Shown: positions 33,034 to 42,405, counted from the first letter of the stretch. The stretch: DNA of 64,000 nucleotides from Anderseniella sp. Alg231-50 (GCF_900149695.1 NZ_LT703004.1:310001-374000), one strand, 5' to 3'. The notes: generated by a model not told the origin, from the letters alone. Program-made: numbers and translations.

Positions 33034-33786
33034 ATGGATGCCAGCGCGCTGAAGGGTAAGACAGTCCTGGTCACCGGTGCTGCACGCGGCCTGGGTGCTG
33101 CCTTTGCAGCCGTGCTGGCCGATGCCGGAGCCGATGTCATCATGACCGGTCGGCTGACTGAAATGCTTGAAGGCACGGCGGAAGCGATCCGGCTGCGCTG
33201 CGGCACCAAGCCGGAAACCCACCTGCTGGACCTGTCCGATCCAGGCTCCGTCAACGAGTTTGGCGAAATGATCGCCAAGGCTCATCCGAAACTCGATATC
33301 CTGATCAACAACGGCGCGCAGTGGCTGTCCGGTTCAATGGACGACTATGATGCCTACTCAGTCGTCAGCACCATCAATGCGGCGGCGACAGGCACATTCC
33401 TGCTGACCCGGCACTTGCTGCCGTCTCTGCTGGCGACCGGTGCCGGCGACATCGTCAATATCGTCTCCATATGCGGCATCGCAAACAGTGCCCTTCAAAC
33501 TGCAGCGGTGCCCTATTTAATGGCCAAGCATGCACAGACCGGCATGACCGACGGGTTGCGCCAGGAACTGAAGGGAAAACCAGTGCGCGTGCACGCGCTT
33601 TACCCGCCCTACCTGGAAACCATCTCGCCGTTGAATGAAGAAGACTGGAATGCGGAACGTGGCGATGTGGCCATGACCACATCACGCGACGTCGTGGAAG
33701 CAGGCATCTTTGCACTGACCCGCCCGCGCCATGTCACCATGGCGTCGATCGTGCTCGACGCCGATGAAGGCGGGTTGTTCGGATAA
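33034..33786 (+). CDS. Short-chain dehydrogenase/reductase
   Basis: The 250-residue SDR has the cofactor motif TGAARGLGAAFA, NNGAQ in place of the usual NNAG, and the Tyr-x3-Lys pair in VPYLMAKHAQTG. The catalytic Ser position is in VNIVSICGIANS. The end (VTMASIVLDADEGGLFG) is unlike the typical VTGQ...DGG of classical members, so it belongs to a divergent subgroup. Its ATG directly abuts the stop of the ammonia-lyase-like gene, implying a shared transcript and perhaps consecutive steps on an amino- or keto-acid substrate. Confidence 0.88.
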   Translation: MDASALKGKTVLVTGAARGLGAAFAAVLADAGADVIMTGRLTEMLEGTAEAIRLRCGTKPETHLLDLSDPGSVNEFGEMIAKAHPKLDILINNGAQWLSGSMDDYDAYSVVSTINAAATGTFLLTRHLLPSLLATGAGDIVNIVSICGIANSALQTAAVPYLMAKHAQTGMTDGLRQELKGKPVRVHALYPPYLETISPLNEEDWNAERGDVAMTTSRDVVEAGIFALTRPRHVTMASIVLDADEGGLFG

Positions 33787-33793
33787 ACAACAA

Positions 33794-34705
33794 TCACTCT
33801 TCGCCTTTGCGGCTTGGTTTGATGAGTGCGAGACCGGCCATGATCAACGCCAGTGCCAGCACGATCGACAAGGAAAGCGTTTCGGACAACAGCACCACGC
33901 CCCACATCACGGCTGCCGGTGAAACGATGTAGGAAACCTGGCTTGCGAACACCACGCCGCCATGACTGAGCATGTACAGCAGCCCGGAATAGGCGCCCAG
34001 GTGCACCACCGCCATCAGCAGGATCGCCAGTTCCGCCGTACTGGCGTCAAACGGCAGCAGGTATGGCGCATCGGCCAGCCACAATGTGACCAGCAGCATC
34101 AAGGTGCCGGCGACAGTCATGCCCCAAAGCGCGGTCACGGCGTCAAGCGCGGCAGGGCGTTTCAGGCTGATATAGACGTTTTCCACCGCATAGCTGGTTG
34201 CAGCCGCCAGTGACACCAGCGTCCAGAACACCTGGCCCGGCAACGGCACCTCAACACCGGGCAGGAACATGACCAGCATGGCCAGCAACCCCAGCAGGAT
34301 ACCGGTGAAGCGACGCGTGTTGGCCTTTTCCATGGACAGCATGATCGACAGCAACAGGGTGATCATCGGGATCAGCGCAAACACGATGGCCCGCATGCCT
34401 GCCGGCAGGTAAATGGCCGCATAGAATGACAACGCATGCGGGAACGCCGTGCCGAGAAACCCGGTCGCCAGATAAAATCGAAGATGCGCGGCGTCCATCG
34501 ACGGGCGCTTGCGACGCACAAGCAATACAACGCTCAGGCCCAGAGCACCTGCAAGAGCAGACCACAAGGCCACGGTCAGCGGCTCAATTCCGGACGCGGT
34601 GGCAAGGGTTGCCAGGGAAATGGTCAGCCCCCAGCCGAGCCCGGTGAGCAGCAGAATCACAAGCAGCCAGAGCGACTTTGGTGACTGGATTGATGTTGCC
34701 GACAT
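33794..34705 (-). CDS. DMT-superfamily (EamA) exporter
   Basis: The 303-residue protein has ten hydrophobic helices in two EamA repeats (LLLTGLGWGLTISLATLATA at the N-terminus; VSYIVSPAAVMWGVVLLSETLSLSIVLALALIMAGL at the end, where the ESLS-type helix-10 motif lies). EamA transporters export amino acids, purines or other metabolites; the substrate is unknown. I choose MSATSIQSPKSLWLL because a longer reading would run through the tRNA-Leu gene. The gene lies about 108 bp downstream of that tRNA on the same strand and converges with the SDR gene. Confidence 0.9.
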   Translation of the reverse strand: MSATSIQSPKSLWLLVILLLTGLGWGLTISLATLATASGIEPLTVALWSALAGALGLSVVLLVRRKRPSMDAAHLRFYLATGFLGTAFPHALSFYAAIYLPAGMRAIVFALIPMITLLLSIMLSMEKANTRRFTGILLGLLAMLVMFLPGVEVPLPGQVFWTLVSLAAATSYAVENVYISLKRPAALDAVTALWGMTVAGTLMLLVTLWLADAPYLLPFDASTAELAILLMAVVHLGAYSGLLYMLSHGGVVFASQVSYIVSPAAVMWGVVLLSETLSLSIVLALALIMAGLALIKPSRKGEE

Positions 34706-34812
34706 GAGTTGAGAACTTTCTGGCCGAAGCTGAAACAGAATTGACGCTGTGTGCCGGACACATGCGTACAGTTCTTCGCATGGCAGATTTGATCTGGCCG
34801 GAATTGTAATGT

Positions 34813-34898
34813 TGGTGCGGACGGCGGGACTTGAACCCGCACAGCCTTTCGGCCGAGGGATTTTAAGTCCCTTGCGTCTACCATTTCGCCACGTCCGC
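34813..34898 (-). tRNA. tRNA-Leu(UAA)
   Basis: Read on the minus strand, the acceptor GCGGACG pairs with CGTCCGC. The anticodon arm is GGGAC-TTAAAAT-CCC with a 7-base loop CTTAAAA and anticodon TAA. A long variable arm typical of tRNA-Leu (CTCGGCCGAAAGGCTG) and a T-arm GCGGGTTCAAGTCCCGC follow. The CCA end is encoded, at 34813-34815. Class II architecture and anticodon agree. Confidence 0.96.
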
Positions 34899-34913
34899 TT
34901 ATTTTCCGGCACT

Positions 34914-36494
34914 CTATAACAGGGAAATACGGTCCTCTACCAGCTTTTGTGCGCCTGCGTAATCCGCCTTTCCAGACCCCAATACCGGAATGGCGTCAAC
35001 CACCATGATCGCCTTGGGCACCCACAGTTCCGGCACGCCCTCCTGCTTGGCGTAGCTCAGCATTTCAGGGCGGGCGGCCGTCTCCTGATCGGTGACCAGC
35101 ACAATGCGCTCGCCCTTGCGGCCGTCATTGATGGTCACGGCTATGTGGCTGTGCTCCGGCCATAACCCAGAGGCAAGCGCCTCGATGGCGCCCAGCGACA
35201 CCATCTCGCCGCCCAGCTTTGCAAAGCGCTTGGCGCGGCCCTTGATGGTCACGAAGCGATCATCGCTCACGGTGACGATATCACCGGTGTCGTGCCAGCC
35301 GTCTTCCGGCGGCACCAGGTTGCCGTCACCACCCGGCAGCAGATACCCCAGCATGACATTGCCGCCACGCACCGCGAGCCTGCCGCCTTCATGGATACCC
35401 TTGACCGGTTCAAGACGATGTTCAATGCCGGGCAAGAGCTGGCCGACGCTGCCCGGCCGGTTGGTCTCCGGCGTGTTGAGCGCCACCACCGGCGCGCATT
35501 CCGTCGCGCCATAGCCCTCGACAATTTCAGTGCCGTACTTCTCCCACAGTGCGCGGGTTTCATCCTTGACCCGTTCCGCCCCCGCAACGATCATCTTCAC
35601 CGATTTCAGGTCCTGCGGCGCGGCAGCCCGGGCGTAGCCTGCAATAAACGTGTCGGTTCCGAAAAGAAGATCCGCCTTGATCTCACCGACCAGTTTCGGG
35701 ATCTCGCGATAGTGCAACGGACTTGGGTATTGCACGGCCCGGATACCCTCGATCAGCGGCAACAGCAACCCGCCGGTCATGCCGACCGAATGGAACACCG
35801 GCAGCGGGTTGAAGAAGGTCTTGAACCTGGACAGGTCGATGTGCTCGGCAATCTGGGCAATGTTGGACAGGATGTTGCTGTGGCTCAACACGACACCCTT
35901 GGGCTCGCCTTCCGATCCGGAGGTGAACAGGATGATGGCGGCATCGTCTGGTCCGGCTCCGCTTCGGGCCGCTATGGAGGCTGCCCGCAGCTTGTCGAAA
36001 ACACCGCGCGCCTTGGCCAACAGCGACAGGGACTTGCGCACGTCTTCCAGATAGACCACGCGCACCTTGTCGCCCAGCGCCTCGATGACCGGTTCAAGCC
36101 CGGCCTTGGCGACGAAGACCCTGGATGTGATGACCAGCTTGATATTGGCTGTCGCGCAAGCTGACAGAATGTTTTTCTGGCCGGCAGAAAAATTCAGCAT
36201 GGCCGCAGTGCGCCCGTGCCACAGAAGACCAAACAGGGTGACCGCCGTTGCGTTGACATTGGGCAGCAGCAGGCCAACCACCTCGCCCTTACCGGTCTGC
36301 CGGGCGAATACCCGGCCCAGCACCTGAGCGCCCAGCACCAGCCGGTCATAGGAGATGGGTTGCCGGGTCTGGTCTTCCAGAATGGCCATTGACTTGCCGT
36401 GCCTGGCAGCAGCGTTCAGCAGAGCCTGCGGCAATGTCAGATCAACGGGGCCTTGATATCGGGCGGTCACGGTTGGTTTGTCTTCCTGGTTCAC
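34914..36494 (-). CDS. AMP-dependent acyl-CoA/acyl-ACP synthetase
   Basis: The 526-residue adenylate-forming enzyme contains the P-loop (IILFTSGSEGEPKGVVLSH), the A5 motif (EGYGATECAP), the A7 motif (WHDTGDIV) and the terminal catalytic Lys region (LGSGKADY). It most resembles the synthetase half of 2-acylglycerophosphoethanolamine acyltransferase/acyl-ACP synthetase (Aas), with HSVGMTGGLLLPLIEGIRAVQYPSPLHYR. It should activate fatty acids for membrane-lipid recycling or exogenous fatty-acid use. The companion PlsC-like acyltransferase domain of Aas is absent. The gene lies just downstream of gpt on the same strand (9 bp) and 15 bp upstream of the tRNA-Leu. Confidence 0.88.
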   Translation of the reverse strand: MNQEDKPTVTARYQGPVDLTLPQALLNAAARHGKSMAILEDQTRQPISYDRLVLGAQVLGRVFARQTGKGEVVGLLLPNVNATAVTLFGLLWHGRTAAMLNFSAGQKNILSACATANIKLVITSRVFVAKAGLEPVIEALGDKVRVVYLEDVRKSLSLLAKARGVFDKLRAASIAARSGAGPDDAAIILFTSGSEGEPKGVVLSHSNILSNIAQIAEHIDLSRFKTFFNPLPVFHSVGMTGGLLLPLIEGIRAVQYPSPLHYREIPKLVGEIKADLLFGTDTFIAGYARAAAPQDLKSVKMIVAGAERVKDETRALWEKYGTEIVEGYGATECAPVVALNTPETNRPGSVGQLLPGIEHRLEPVKGIHEGGRLAVRGGNVMLGYLLPGGDGNLVPPEDGWHDTGDIVTVSDDRFVTIKGRAKRFAKLGGEMVSLGAIEALASGLWPEHSHIAVTINDGRKGERIVLVTDQETAARPEMLSYAKQEGVPELWVPKAIMVVDAIPVLGSGKADYAGAQKLVEDRISLL

Positions 36495-36503
36495 ATGCAG
36501 ACG

Positions 36504-37016
36504 TTACACTTTGGCACCGTCGCGGATTGGCGGGGCAAACTGCAGGGTCATATCCCACGGCAGGTAAATCCAGGTATCCTGGCTGACTTCAGTGACAAAC
36601 GTATCAACAAGCGGGCACCCGGACGGCTTGGCATATATGGTTGCAAAGTGGGCATTCGGCAACAGGTCGCGCACCGCCTTTGCGGTTTTACCGGTGTCAA
36701 CCAGGTCATCGATGATCAGCACCCCCTTGCCGCCTTCCGCAGACAGGTCCTGTTTCACTTCCTTCAGGACCTGCAGATCGCCCTGGGCACCATAATCATA
36801 CGACGCCACACAAATCGTATCGATAACCCGCAAGCCCAGCTCCCGGGCAACAATGGCCGCCGGAACAAGGCCGCCCCGGGTAATGGCGACAACTGCATGA
36901 AACGGACCATACTCGGCCAGCCGCCAGGTCAGTGCGCGCGCATCCCGGTGAAACTGTTCCCAGGAAACCGGGAACGCCTTGTCGTATCGATCATCTACAT
37001 TGCCACCCTCAACCAT
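36504..37016 (-). CDS. gpt: Xanthine-guanine phosphoribosyltransferase
   Basis: The 170-residue enzyme transfers the phosphoribosyl group of PRPP to xanthine or guanine in purine salvage. The PRPP motif [20 protein letters not shown] is clear, as are [15 protein letters not shown] and the base-recognition end [11 protein letters not shown] 37016 ([15 protein letters not shown]) is chosen because GGAGGAGG lies 6 bases upstream. Upstream ATGs at 37034 and 37070 have no such site. The gene precedes the acyl-ACP synthetase gene by 9 bp. Size and motifs match alphaproteobacterial Gpt. Confidence 0.92.
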   Translation of the reverse strand: MVEGGNVDDRYDKAFPVSWEQFHRDARALTWRLAEYGPFHAVVAITRGGLVPAAIVARELGLRVIDTICVASYDYGAQGDLQVLKEVKQDLSAEGGKGVLIIDDLVDTGKTAKAVRDLLPNAHFATIYAKPSGCPLVDTFVTEVSQDTWIYLPWDMTLQFAPPIRDGAKV

Positions 37017-37183
37017 GTCTGCCTCCTCCGCCATTTTAGAGTTTTTTTGTCGTGCCCTAGCTCTTCGCACAAGGCAGACCTGCGCGCAACGCTTGACGCA
37101 CCTGCAAAAACGGCATCTGGCGCGATCCCGGGCGATGGCCTATTGGTGATGACAGGCAGAGTGTTTTTTGCATGAAGGACGTC

Positions 37184-38116
37184 ATGAGCACGTCACCCGC
37201 CAGTTCGACAGACGATCAGGCCGCATTGCCGCCGGCAGTGCGAGGCGGGACACTGATGTCAGTTGCCATGCTGTGCTTCGTGCTCAATGACACCGTGGCA
37301 AAAACCCTGTCAGACCAGGTCAATGTCGGCGAGTTCATTGCCATCCGCGGTCTGTTTGCCAGCGCCATCATCGCCGTGCTGGTCATAGCGACAGGCCATG
37401 TGCGCGACATTCCGAAAGCGCTGTCCAGGCAGGTCCTCGTGCGTACCATGTTTGACGTGGTGTCGACTTTCCTGTTCATCATCGCCCTGTTTCACCTGCC
37501 GTTGCCCAATGTTACCGCCGTGCTGCAGGCGGTGCCGCTGGTGGTTACCGTCATGGCGGCCGCCTTCCTGGGCGAAGCCGTCGGCTGGAGGCGGCTCAGC
37601 GCCATTCTGATCGGATTTGCCGGCGTGTTGCTGATCGTCAAACCCGGCAGTGACGGTTTCAACAGCTACATCTGGCTGGCGTTAGCCGCCGTTTTCACCG
37701 TTTCCATAAGAGACCTCGCGACCCGGAAGCTTAACCTGACCGTGCCATCGATCATCGTGGCTTTTACAAACTCGATCTGTGTCATGCTGGGCGGTGTGTT
37801 GTGGATGTCGTTTGAGGGCTTTGAACCGATTACAGCGGCGCAAACCGGTTGGGTCGCGCTTGGTTCGATATTCCTGGTGGGCGGTTATCTGTTCACCGTC
37901 ATGTCGCTGCGCGGCACCGAAGTGGCCTATACCGCGCCGTTCCGGTACACGCTGATCATCTATGCCCTGATCCTCGGTTATGTGGTGTTCGGAGACATAC
38001 CGGACACCTGGTCGATGCTGGGTATCGTCTTGATTGTCGGCTCAGGCCTGTTCACGCTGTATCGCGAACAGCGCCTGAAAAAGCGCATTGGTTTTGGCAA
38101 ACGGCCGGTCAGGTAA
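37184..38116 (+). CDS. DMT-superfamily (EamA) exporter
   Basis: The protein of about 310 residues has ten membrane helices and two EamA domains: GGTLMSVAMLCFVLNDTVAKTLSDQ at the start, PLPNVTAVLQAVPLVVTVMAAAFLGEAVGWRR in the first repeat, and YTAPFRYTLIIYALILGYVVFGDIP in the second. It is related to the RhaT/riboflavin or S-adenosylmethionine-type DMT exporters. ATG 37184 is used because AAGGA lies 5 bases upstream; ATG 37172, four codons earlier, is the alternative. The substrate is unknown. A MOSC-domain gene follows 19 bp downstream. Confidence 0.9.
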   Translation: MSTSPASSTDDQAALPPAVRGGTLMSVAMLCFVLNDTVAKTLSDQVNVGEFIAIRGLFASAIIAVLVIATGHVRDIPKALSRQVLVRTMFDVVSTFLFIIALFHLPLPNVTAVLQAVPLVVTVMAAAFLGEAVGWRRLSAILIGFAGVLLIVKPGSDGFNSYIWLALAAVFTVSIRDLATRKLNLTVPSIIVAFTNSICVMLGGVLWMSFEGFEPITAAQTGWVALGSIFLVGGYLFTVMSLRGTEVAYTAPFRYTLIIYALILGYVVFGDIPDTWSMLGIVLIVGSGLFTLYREQRLKKRIGFGKRPVR

Positions 38117-38135
38117 AAGGTGATCAAACAGGCAC

Positions 38136-39224
38136 ATGACAGTTCGCGTTGAATACATCTATCGCTATCCGGTGAAAGGATTTCGGGCCGAGCGGCTCAA
38201 GCGCGGCGCGCTTGCCGCCGGTGCCGGGCTTGCCTGGGACCGGGCATTTGCGTTTACCTCCGGCAACCAGCCGCCGCCTGAAAACAATACTGACTGGACC
38301 CAGGCCCGCAGCTTCATCCAGATGACGGTCTATCCGCAACTGGCAGGGTTCAGTGCACAGGTGAACGAAACCGAGGACACGCTGCACATCAAGTCACCAG
38401 ACGACATCGAGGCAGCAACCGGTTTGGGCAGCGGCGACGACAGCGCTGTAAATGCCTTGATGAACCGGCATTTCAACCCCGGACCGCTGGGCTCCATCCA
38501 ACTTCACCGTTTGGCCAACGCCCATGGCCACTGGGATTTCAGCGACACCAGCATTTCGATTATCAACCTGGCAACGGTGGAATGGCTTGAATGGGTCAGC
38601 GGGATGACGCTCTCTCACCTGCGGTTCCGGGGCAATCTGTACGTGACGGGGCTGGAACCATTTGAGGAGTTCACTCTGGCCGGCCAGACAATTCGATTCG
38701 GATCCGTGACAATGAAAGTGCTGCGGCCCGCCCTGCGTTGCGCCGCGACGGCTGCCGACCCGTGGAGCGGTGATACCAGCATCGATGTGGTCAACATTCT
38801 GCGCACTTATACAGGGCATGCCTTCTGCGGCATGTACGCTGAAGTCCTCACCAGCGGCGAACTTTTCGAAGACGATCACCTTCGGCCGGTGGAAGCCGAC
38901 CTGTTCAATCCGTCCGGCATCATGCCTGATCGCACGCCTGATCCCGTGCTATGGCCGCGTCCGGCTGTTGTCCAGCGCACCAGCGAGGGTAGCGTCAACT
39001 TCAAGCCTGCAGATGCAAGCTGGCCGTTCGTACCGGCAAATGCAGGGGCGCGGGCCACACTGCATCCCGGGCTCGACTACACACGCGAACCGGTTAGACT
39101 TACCCTCAGCGAGCGTGGCGACCATGAGGTGATGCCGGTCAGTGGTGAGGCTCTTGAAGAACTGGTGGACGGGTCCCGGGTCATTTTGTCAGGCCCGGTG
39201 GAACGCCGTTCGGGCCGCGCTTGA
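38136..39224 (+). CDS. MOSC-domain protein (mARC-like)
   Basis: The 362-residue protein has an N-terminal MOSC beta-barrel (YIYRYPVKGFRAERL) and a C-terminal MOSC domain with the family Cys in PALRCAATAADPWSGD. The end of the protein, FNPSGIMPDRTPD and later, is a family-variable tail. MOSC proteins bind molybdenum cofactor (YcbX, mARC: reduction of N-hydroxylated compounds) or transfer sulfur to it. A molybdenum-cofactor link suits a genome carrying moaA and formate dehydrogenase. The last 83 bp overlap the upstream end of the DUF1194 reading frame. Confidence 0.85.
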   Translation: MTVRVEYIYRYPVKGFRAERLKRGALAAGAGLAWDRAFAFTSGNQPPPENNTDWTQARSFIQMTVYPQLAGFSAQVNETEDTLHIKSPDDIEAATGLGSGDDSAVNALMNRHFNPGPLGSIQLHRLANAHGHWDFSDTSISIINLATVEWLEWVSGMTLSHLRFRGNLYVTGLEPFEEFTLAGQTIRFGSVTMKVLRPALRCAATAADPWSGDTSIDVVNILRTYTGHAFCGMYAEVLTSGELFEDDHLRPVEADLFNPSGIMPDRTPDPVLWPRPAVVQRTSEGSVNFKPADASWPFVPANAGARATLHPGLDYTREPVRLTLSERGDHEVMPVSGEALEELVDGSRVILSGPVERRSGRA

Positions 39225-39963
39225 GGCGCGCCTGCCGGCGTCCGGCAAAATCAATCCGGCGTTCATTGCCGCGCTGTGCCTGCTGCCGGCTCAAGCTCCG
39301 GCAATTGCGCAACCGGTCGCGATCGAACTGGTGCTCGCCGTGGATACATCGGCCAGCGTCGATGACATGGAATACGCCCTGCAAATGCGCGGAATAGCTG
39401 CTGCGCTGGAAAGCGATGACATCATTACAGCCATCGGCCAGCACAAGAACGGTGTCGCGATTGCCGTGTTGCAATGGAGCGGTGGCCTGCTCGGCAAGGT
39501 TGCCGTCGACTGGACCGTCGTGTCTTCCGAAACCTCCATAAGAGCACTTGCCGCAGAAATCGTTCAGGCACCGCGCGCCAATACCGGTAATTTCACCGCC
39601 ATCAGCACCGCCATCAACCGGTCTGTGGAAATGCTTGAAACCAATGCCCAGGTCGGCGAATACCGCCGCATAGACATTTCCGGCGATGGCCGCAACAATT
39701 CCGGCCAGCACCCGTCAGAAGCACGCAGCGTGGCGATTTCAAAAGGCATCACCATCAACGGGCTGGCGATCCTTGACGGCGATGCGGGCCTTGCTGCCTA
39801 TTATCGTGTCAACGTGACCGGAGGGCCAGGATCATTCGTCATAAGTGCGGACGACTTTGAGGATTTTGCAAAAGCCATGAAACGAAAACTGGGCCGCGAA
39901 TTGAGCATACAATTGTCTTCCGCGCCCGCCTTCAAACCGGATGATCGTCATGCCGCACGATGA
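39142..39963 (+). CDS. DUF1194 secreted von Willebrand A-like protein (copy 3)
   Basis: The frame carries the DUF1194 signatures: a signal-like segment (FIAALCLLPAQAPAIAQ), MIDAS-type VDTSASVD, DISGDGRNNSGQHPSEARSVA and INGLAILDGD. These proteins are predicted periplasmic VWA folds of unknown function. No ATG is available before the signal segment. The nominal start is GTG 39142, which overlaps the MOSC gene by 83 bp, and GTG 39145 and TTG 39154 are equally possible, so the start is uncertain. The mature domain is unaffected. The 3' end overlaps the next gene's start by about 22 bp. Confidence 0.82.
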   Translation: MVRLLKNWWTGPGSFCQARWNAVRAALEARLPASGKINPAFIAALCLLPAQAPAIAQPVAIELVLAVDTSASVDDMEYALQMRGIAAALESDDIITAIGQHKNGVAIAVLQWSGGLLGKVAVDWTVVSSETSIRALAAEIVQAPRANTGNFTAISTAINRSVEMLETNAQVGEYRRIDISGDGRNNSGQHPSEARSVAISKGITINGLAILDGDAGLAAYYRVNVTGGPGSFVISADDFEDFAKAMKRKLGRELSIQLSSAPAFKPDDRHAAR

Positions 39964-40975
39964 AACCCTCTCACTCGCCGACATCACCGATCTCGCGCAT
40001 GGCGCACTGAAAGGATCAGGCGCGCGCGGCATCCAGCTTGAGCAGGCGACGCTTGCCATTGTCGAAGCGGAGGCCGATGGGCTTCGCACTGTCGGCCTCG
40101 GCTACCTGCCGAGCTATTGCGAACACCTGAGGTGCAGCAAGATTGCCGGCGGTGCGCAACCTACCCATGAACAGGTTGCCGGCTCCGCCATTGCCAGCGA
40201 TGCGGCACAGGGGTTCTCGTTTGCGGCATTTCACGAGGCCATGGACGACTTCCACGCGCTCAGCCGCACACAGGGCATTGCCGCACTTGCCATCCGGCGC
40301 TCATCATCCGCCGGCATCCTGGGCTGGTTCGTGGAGCGCACGGCAAGCGCAGGCCTGATCGGCATCGGCTTTGCCAACTCGTCAACACTGATGGCGCCTC
40401 ATGGCGGCAGCACGGCCTTTTTCGGCACCAACCCGCTGGCCTTTGCCGTACCGCGAGGCGACGGCCGCCCTGCCCTGATCGGTGACATGGCAACATCCCA
40501 GGTGGCCTATGTGACAGTGAAGCAACACGCGGCAGAAGGTAAACCGATCCCGCTCGGATGGGGACTGGATAAACACGGAGTGCCCACCACTGATCCCCAT
40601 GAGGTTTTAAACGGTGGTGCCATGGCACCGGCGGGTGGGTACAAGGGCTCACTGCTGGCATTGCTGGTCGATGTACTGGCAGGCGGACTGGCCGGCCCCA
40701 ACTTTTCGTTCCAGGCATCCCTGTTCGGCAACAATGAGGGCGGGCCGTGCGATGTGGGCCAGATGTTCATTGCACTTGCGCCCCAGGTGTTCACCGGCAT
40801 CCAGGCAGGTCCGGGCCCGTTTGCCGAGCGCCTGGAAGTCATGTTGTCGGCACTTGCCGAAGATGACGGCGTGCGCCTGCCCGGCACCAGCCGTCATGCA
40901 CATCGCGAAAAGGCAGCAGCGCATGGTGTCGCTGTGCCTTCCGACCTGATTGCCCGGCTGCAAACCTACGTGTGA
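39941..40975 (+). CDS. Ldh-family (malate/L-lactate dehydrogenase type) oxidoreductase
   Basis: The 344-residue protein matches the NAD(P)-dependent Ldh2/MDH2 family, a non-Rossmann oxidoreductase fold that includes ureidoglycolate dehydrogenase and delta-1-piperideine/pyrroline-2-carboxylate reductases. Motifs are GLGYLPSYCEHLRC, the family Gly-rich GGSTAFFGTNPLAFAVP, and MAPAGGYKGSLLALLVDVLAGGL. Members reduce or oxidise 2-oxo, imino or hydroxy acids. The start is ATG 39941 or 39950; the overlap with the DUF1194 gene suggests translational coupling. The gene ends 10 bp inside the convergent MocR regulator gene's 3' end. Confidence 0.88.
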   Translation: MIVMPHDETLSLADITDLAHGALKGSGARGIQLEQATLAIVEAEADGLRTVGLGYLPSYCEHLRCSKIAGGAQPTHEQVAGSAIASDAAQGFSFAAFHEAMDDFHALSRTQGIAALAIRRSSSAGILGWFVERTASAGLIGIGFANSSTLMAPHGGSTAFFGTNPLAFAVPRGDGRPALIGDMATSQVAYVTVKQHAAEGKPIPLGWGLDKHGVPTTDPHEVLNGGAMAPAGGYKGSLLALLVDVLAGGLAGPNFSFQASLFGNNEGGPCDVGQMFIALAPQVFTGIQAGPGPFAERLEVMLSALAEDDGVRLPGTSRHAHREKAAAHGVAVPSDLIARLQTYV

Positions 40976-42405
40976 AGCAGGCCGGAAAGCTGTGCGCAAG
41001 CTGCATCCAGCTCCGTTTCATCAAACCCGGAATACCCCATCAGCAACCCCTGGTGCCCGGCAGACCCTGCGCAGTACCCGGACAAGGCGGGCAACACCAG
41101 CCCGGCTTCACGAGCCTTGCGCGACACCTGCACATCATTCATCCGCTTGGCAAGGGGGACAGAAAGCCGGGCCGTCAGGTGCATGCCGCCGGCTTCTGCC
41201 TGCACAACCAGCAACCCGTCAAGATGACGCGAGACACTCTCGATAAGCGCCTGCTGACGTACACTGTACACCCGTCGCATGCGCCTGATATGGGTGGCGA
41301 AGCGACCGGAGGCCATGAACCGCGCCAGCGCCGGCTGGGCAATTGCCGAGGCCAGCGGGCCACGCTCGTTCAACACGTTTTCAAAAGCTGAGGCCAATGG
41401 TTCAGGCACCACCAGATAGCCCAGGCGCAATTGCGGCGTGAAGACTTTCGAGAACGAACCCATATAGAGCACCCGGTCATTGTCGGCCAGCCCGATCAGC
41501 GTGGGAAGCGGTGTTCCGCGATAGCGGTACTCGCTGTCAAAGTCATCTTCCAAGATGAGAGCCTGATGCCGGTCGCTCCAGGCCAGCAGATCCAGACGCC
41601 TTGCCAACGGCATGGTCACGCCGGTCGGATAATGTCGCGACGGAGTGATGATCGCCAGCCGGGCCGCCGGCATTGCCGCAGGATCCAATCCGTCCTCGTC
41701 CACCGCAACCGGAACCACTCCAACACCCTGCTGGGTTAGTTCACTGGCAAACAGTGGATAGCCGGGATCTTCCAGCACAACGTCATGACCGACCAGACCG
41801 ATGGCCCGGATGATCAGTTGCGTGGTATCACCGCCGCCTGCTGTCACGAACACCTGCGACGGTTGGCAACGCAGTCCGCGCCATTCGTGAAGGTGGTGTG
41901 CAATGGCTTCGCGCAGGCCCGGATGGCCGCATGTGTCAATTCCCGTCGCTGCGCCATGATCCGGGTTCCGCCAGGTTTGTTCCAGCAGCTTGGCCCATTC
42001 ATCGTGTGGAAACAGGCGCGCATCGTGGGCCGCCGGTTGAAACGGCACCGGAGATGATTGCTCCGCCTCGATGGGATGAATTTCAAACGGTTCGCCAAAT
42101 CCGGCGATCTTGAGCGATGTATCAGGCAGATGAGGCGCCACGAACAGCCCCTTGCCATGGCGGCCTTCGGCAAACCCTTCCGCCACCAGTTGATCCATGG
42201 AGGTCGTGACGGTGATGCGCGACACGCCGAGGTCGCCGGCAAATGCGCGGCTGCCCGGCAGCCGCCCGCCTGGCGCGATGCGACCCGAAAGGATCATGTC
42301 GCGCAACTGTCCGGTCAACTGCACATGCAAGGGTGCAGCACTGGCGCGATCAAGCGCGATTGCGGCAATGGCCGCGTCCGTAGTGGATATATTGAATTTA
42401 TCCAT
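40966..42405 (-). CDS. MocR/PdxR-type transcriptional regulator (GntR-aminotransferase fusion)
   Basis: The 479-residue protein has an N-terminal GntR winged helix (LTGQLRDMILSGRIAPGGRLPGSRAFAGDLGVSRITVTTSMDQL) and a C-terminal fold-type I aminotransferase domain. The PLP Lys is Lys320 in YMGSFSKVFTP, and the aspartate-type motif LEDDFDSEYRYRG is present. MocR proteins use PLP as a sensor; PdxR activates pyridoxal-phosphate synthesis genes and GabR and TauR control amino-compound catabolism. It is divergent from three FMN split-barrel genes with a 72-bp gap, so it probably regulates that operon and itself. Confidence 0.9.
   Translation of the reverse strand: MDKFNISTTDAAIAAIALDRASAAPLHVQLTGQLRDMILSGRIAPGGRLPGSRAFAGDLGVSRITVTTSMDQLVAEGFAEGRHGKGLFVAPHLPDTSLKIAGFGEPFEIHPIEAEQSSPVPFQPAAHDARLFPHDEWAKLLEQTWRNPDHGAATGIDTCGHPGLREAIAHHLHEWRGLRCQPSQVFVTAGGGDTTQLIIRAIGLVGHDVVLEDPGYPLFASELTQQGVGVVPVAVDEDGLDPAAMPAARLAIITPSRHYPTGVTMPLARRLDLLAWSDRHQALILEDDFDSEYRYRGTPLPTLIGLADNDRVLYMGSFSKVFTPQLRLGYLVVPEPLASAFENVLNERGPLASAIAQPALARFMASGRFATHIRRMRRVYSVRQQALIESVSRHLDGLLVVQAEAGGMHLTARLSVPLAKRMNDVQVSRKAREAGLVLPALSGYCAGSAGHQGLLMGYSGFDETELDAACAQLSGLLHT

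Noticed and set aside
34706-34912. N-terminal extension of the EamA exporter gene
   Set aside because: The extension runs through tRNA-Leu(UAA) and contains no signal of coding use; MSATSIQSPKS is the natural start.
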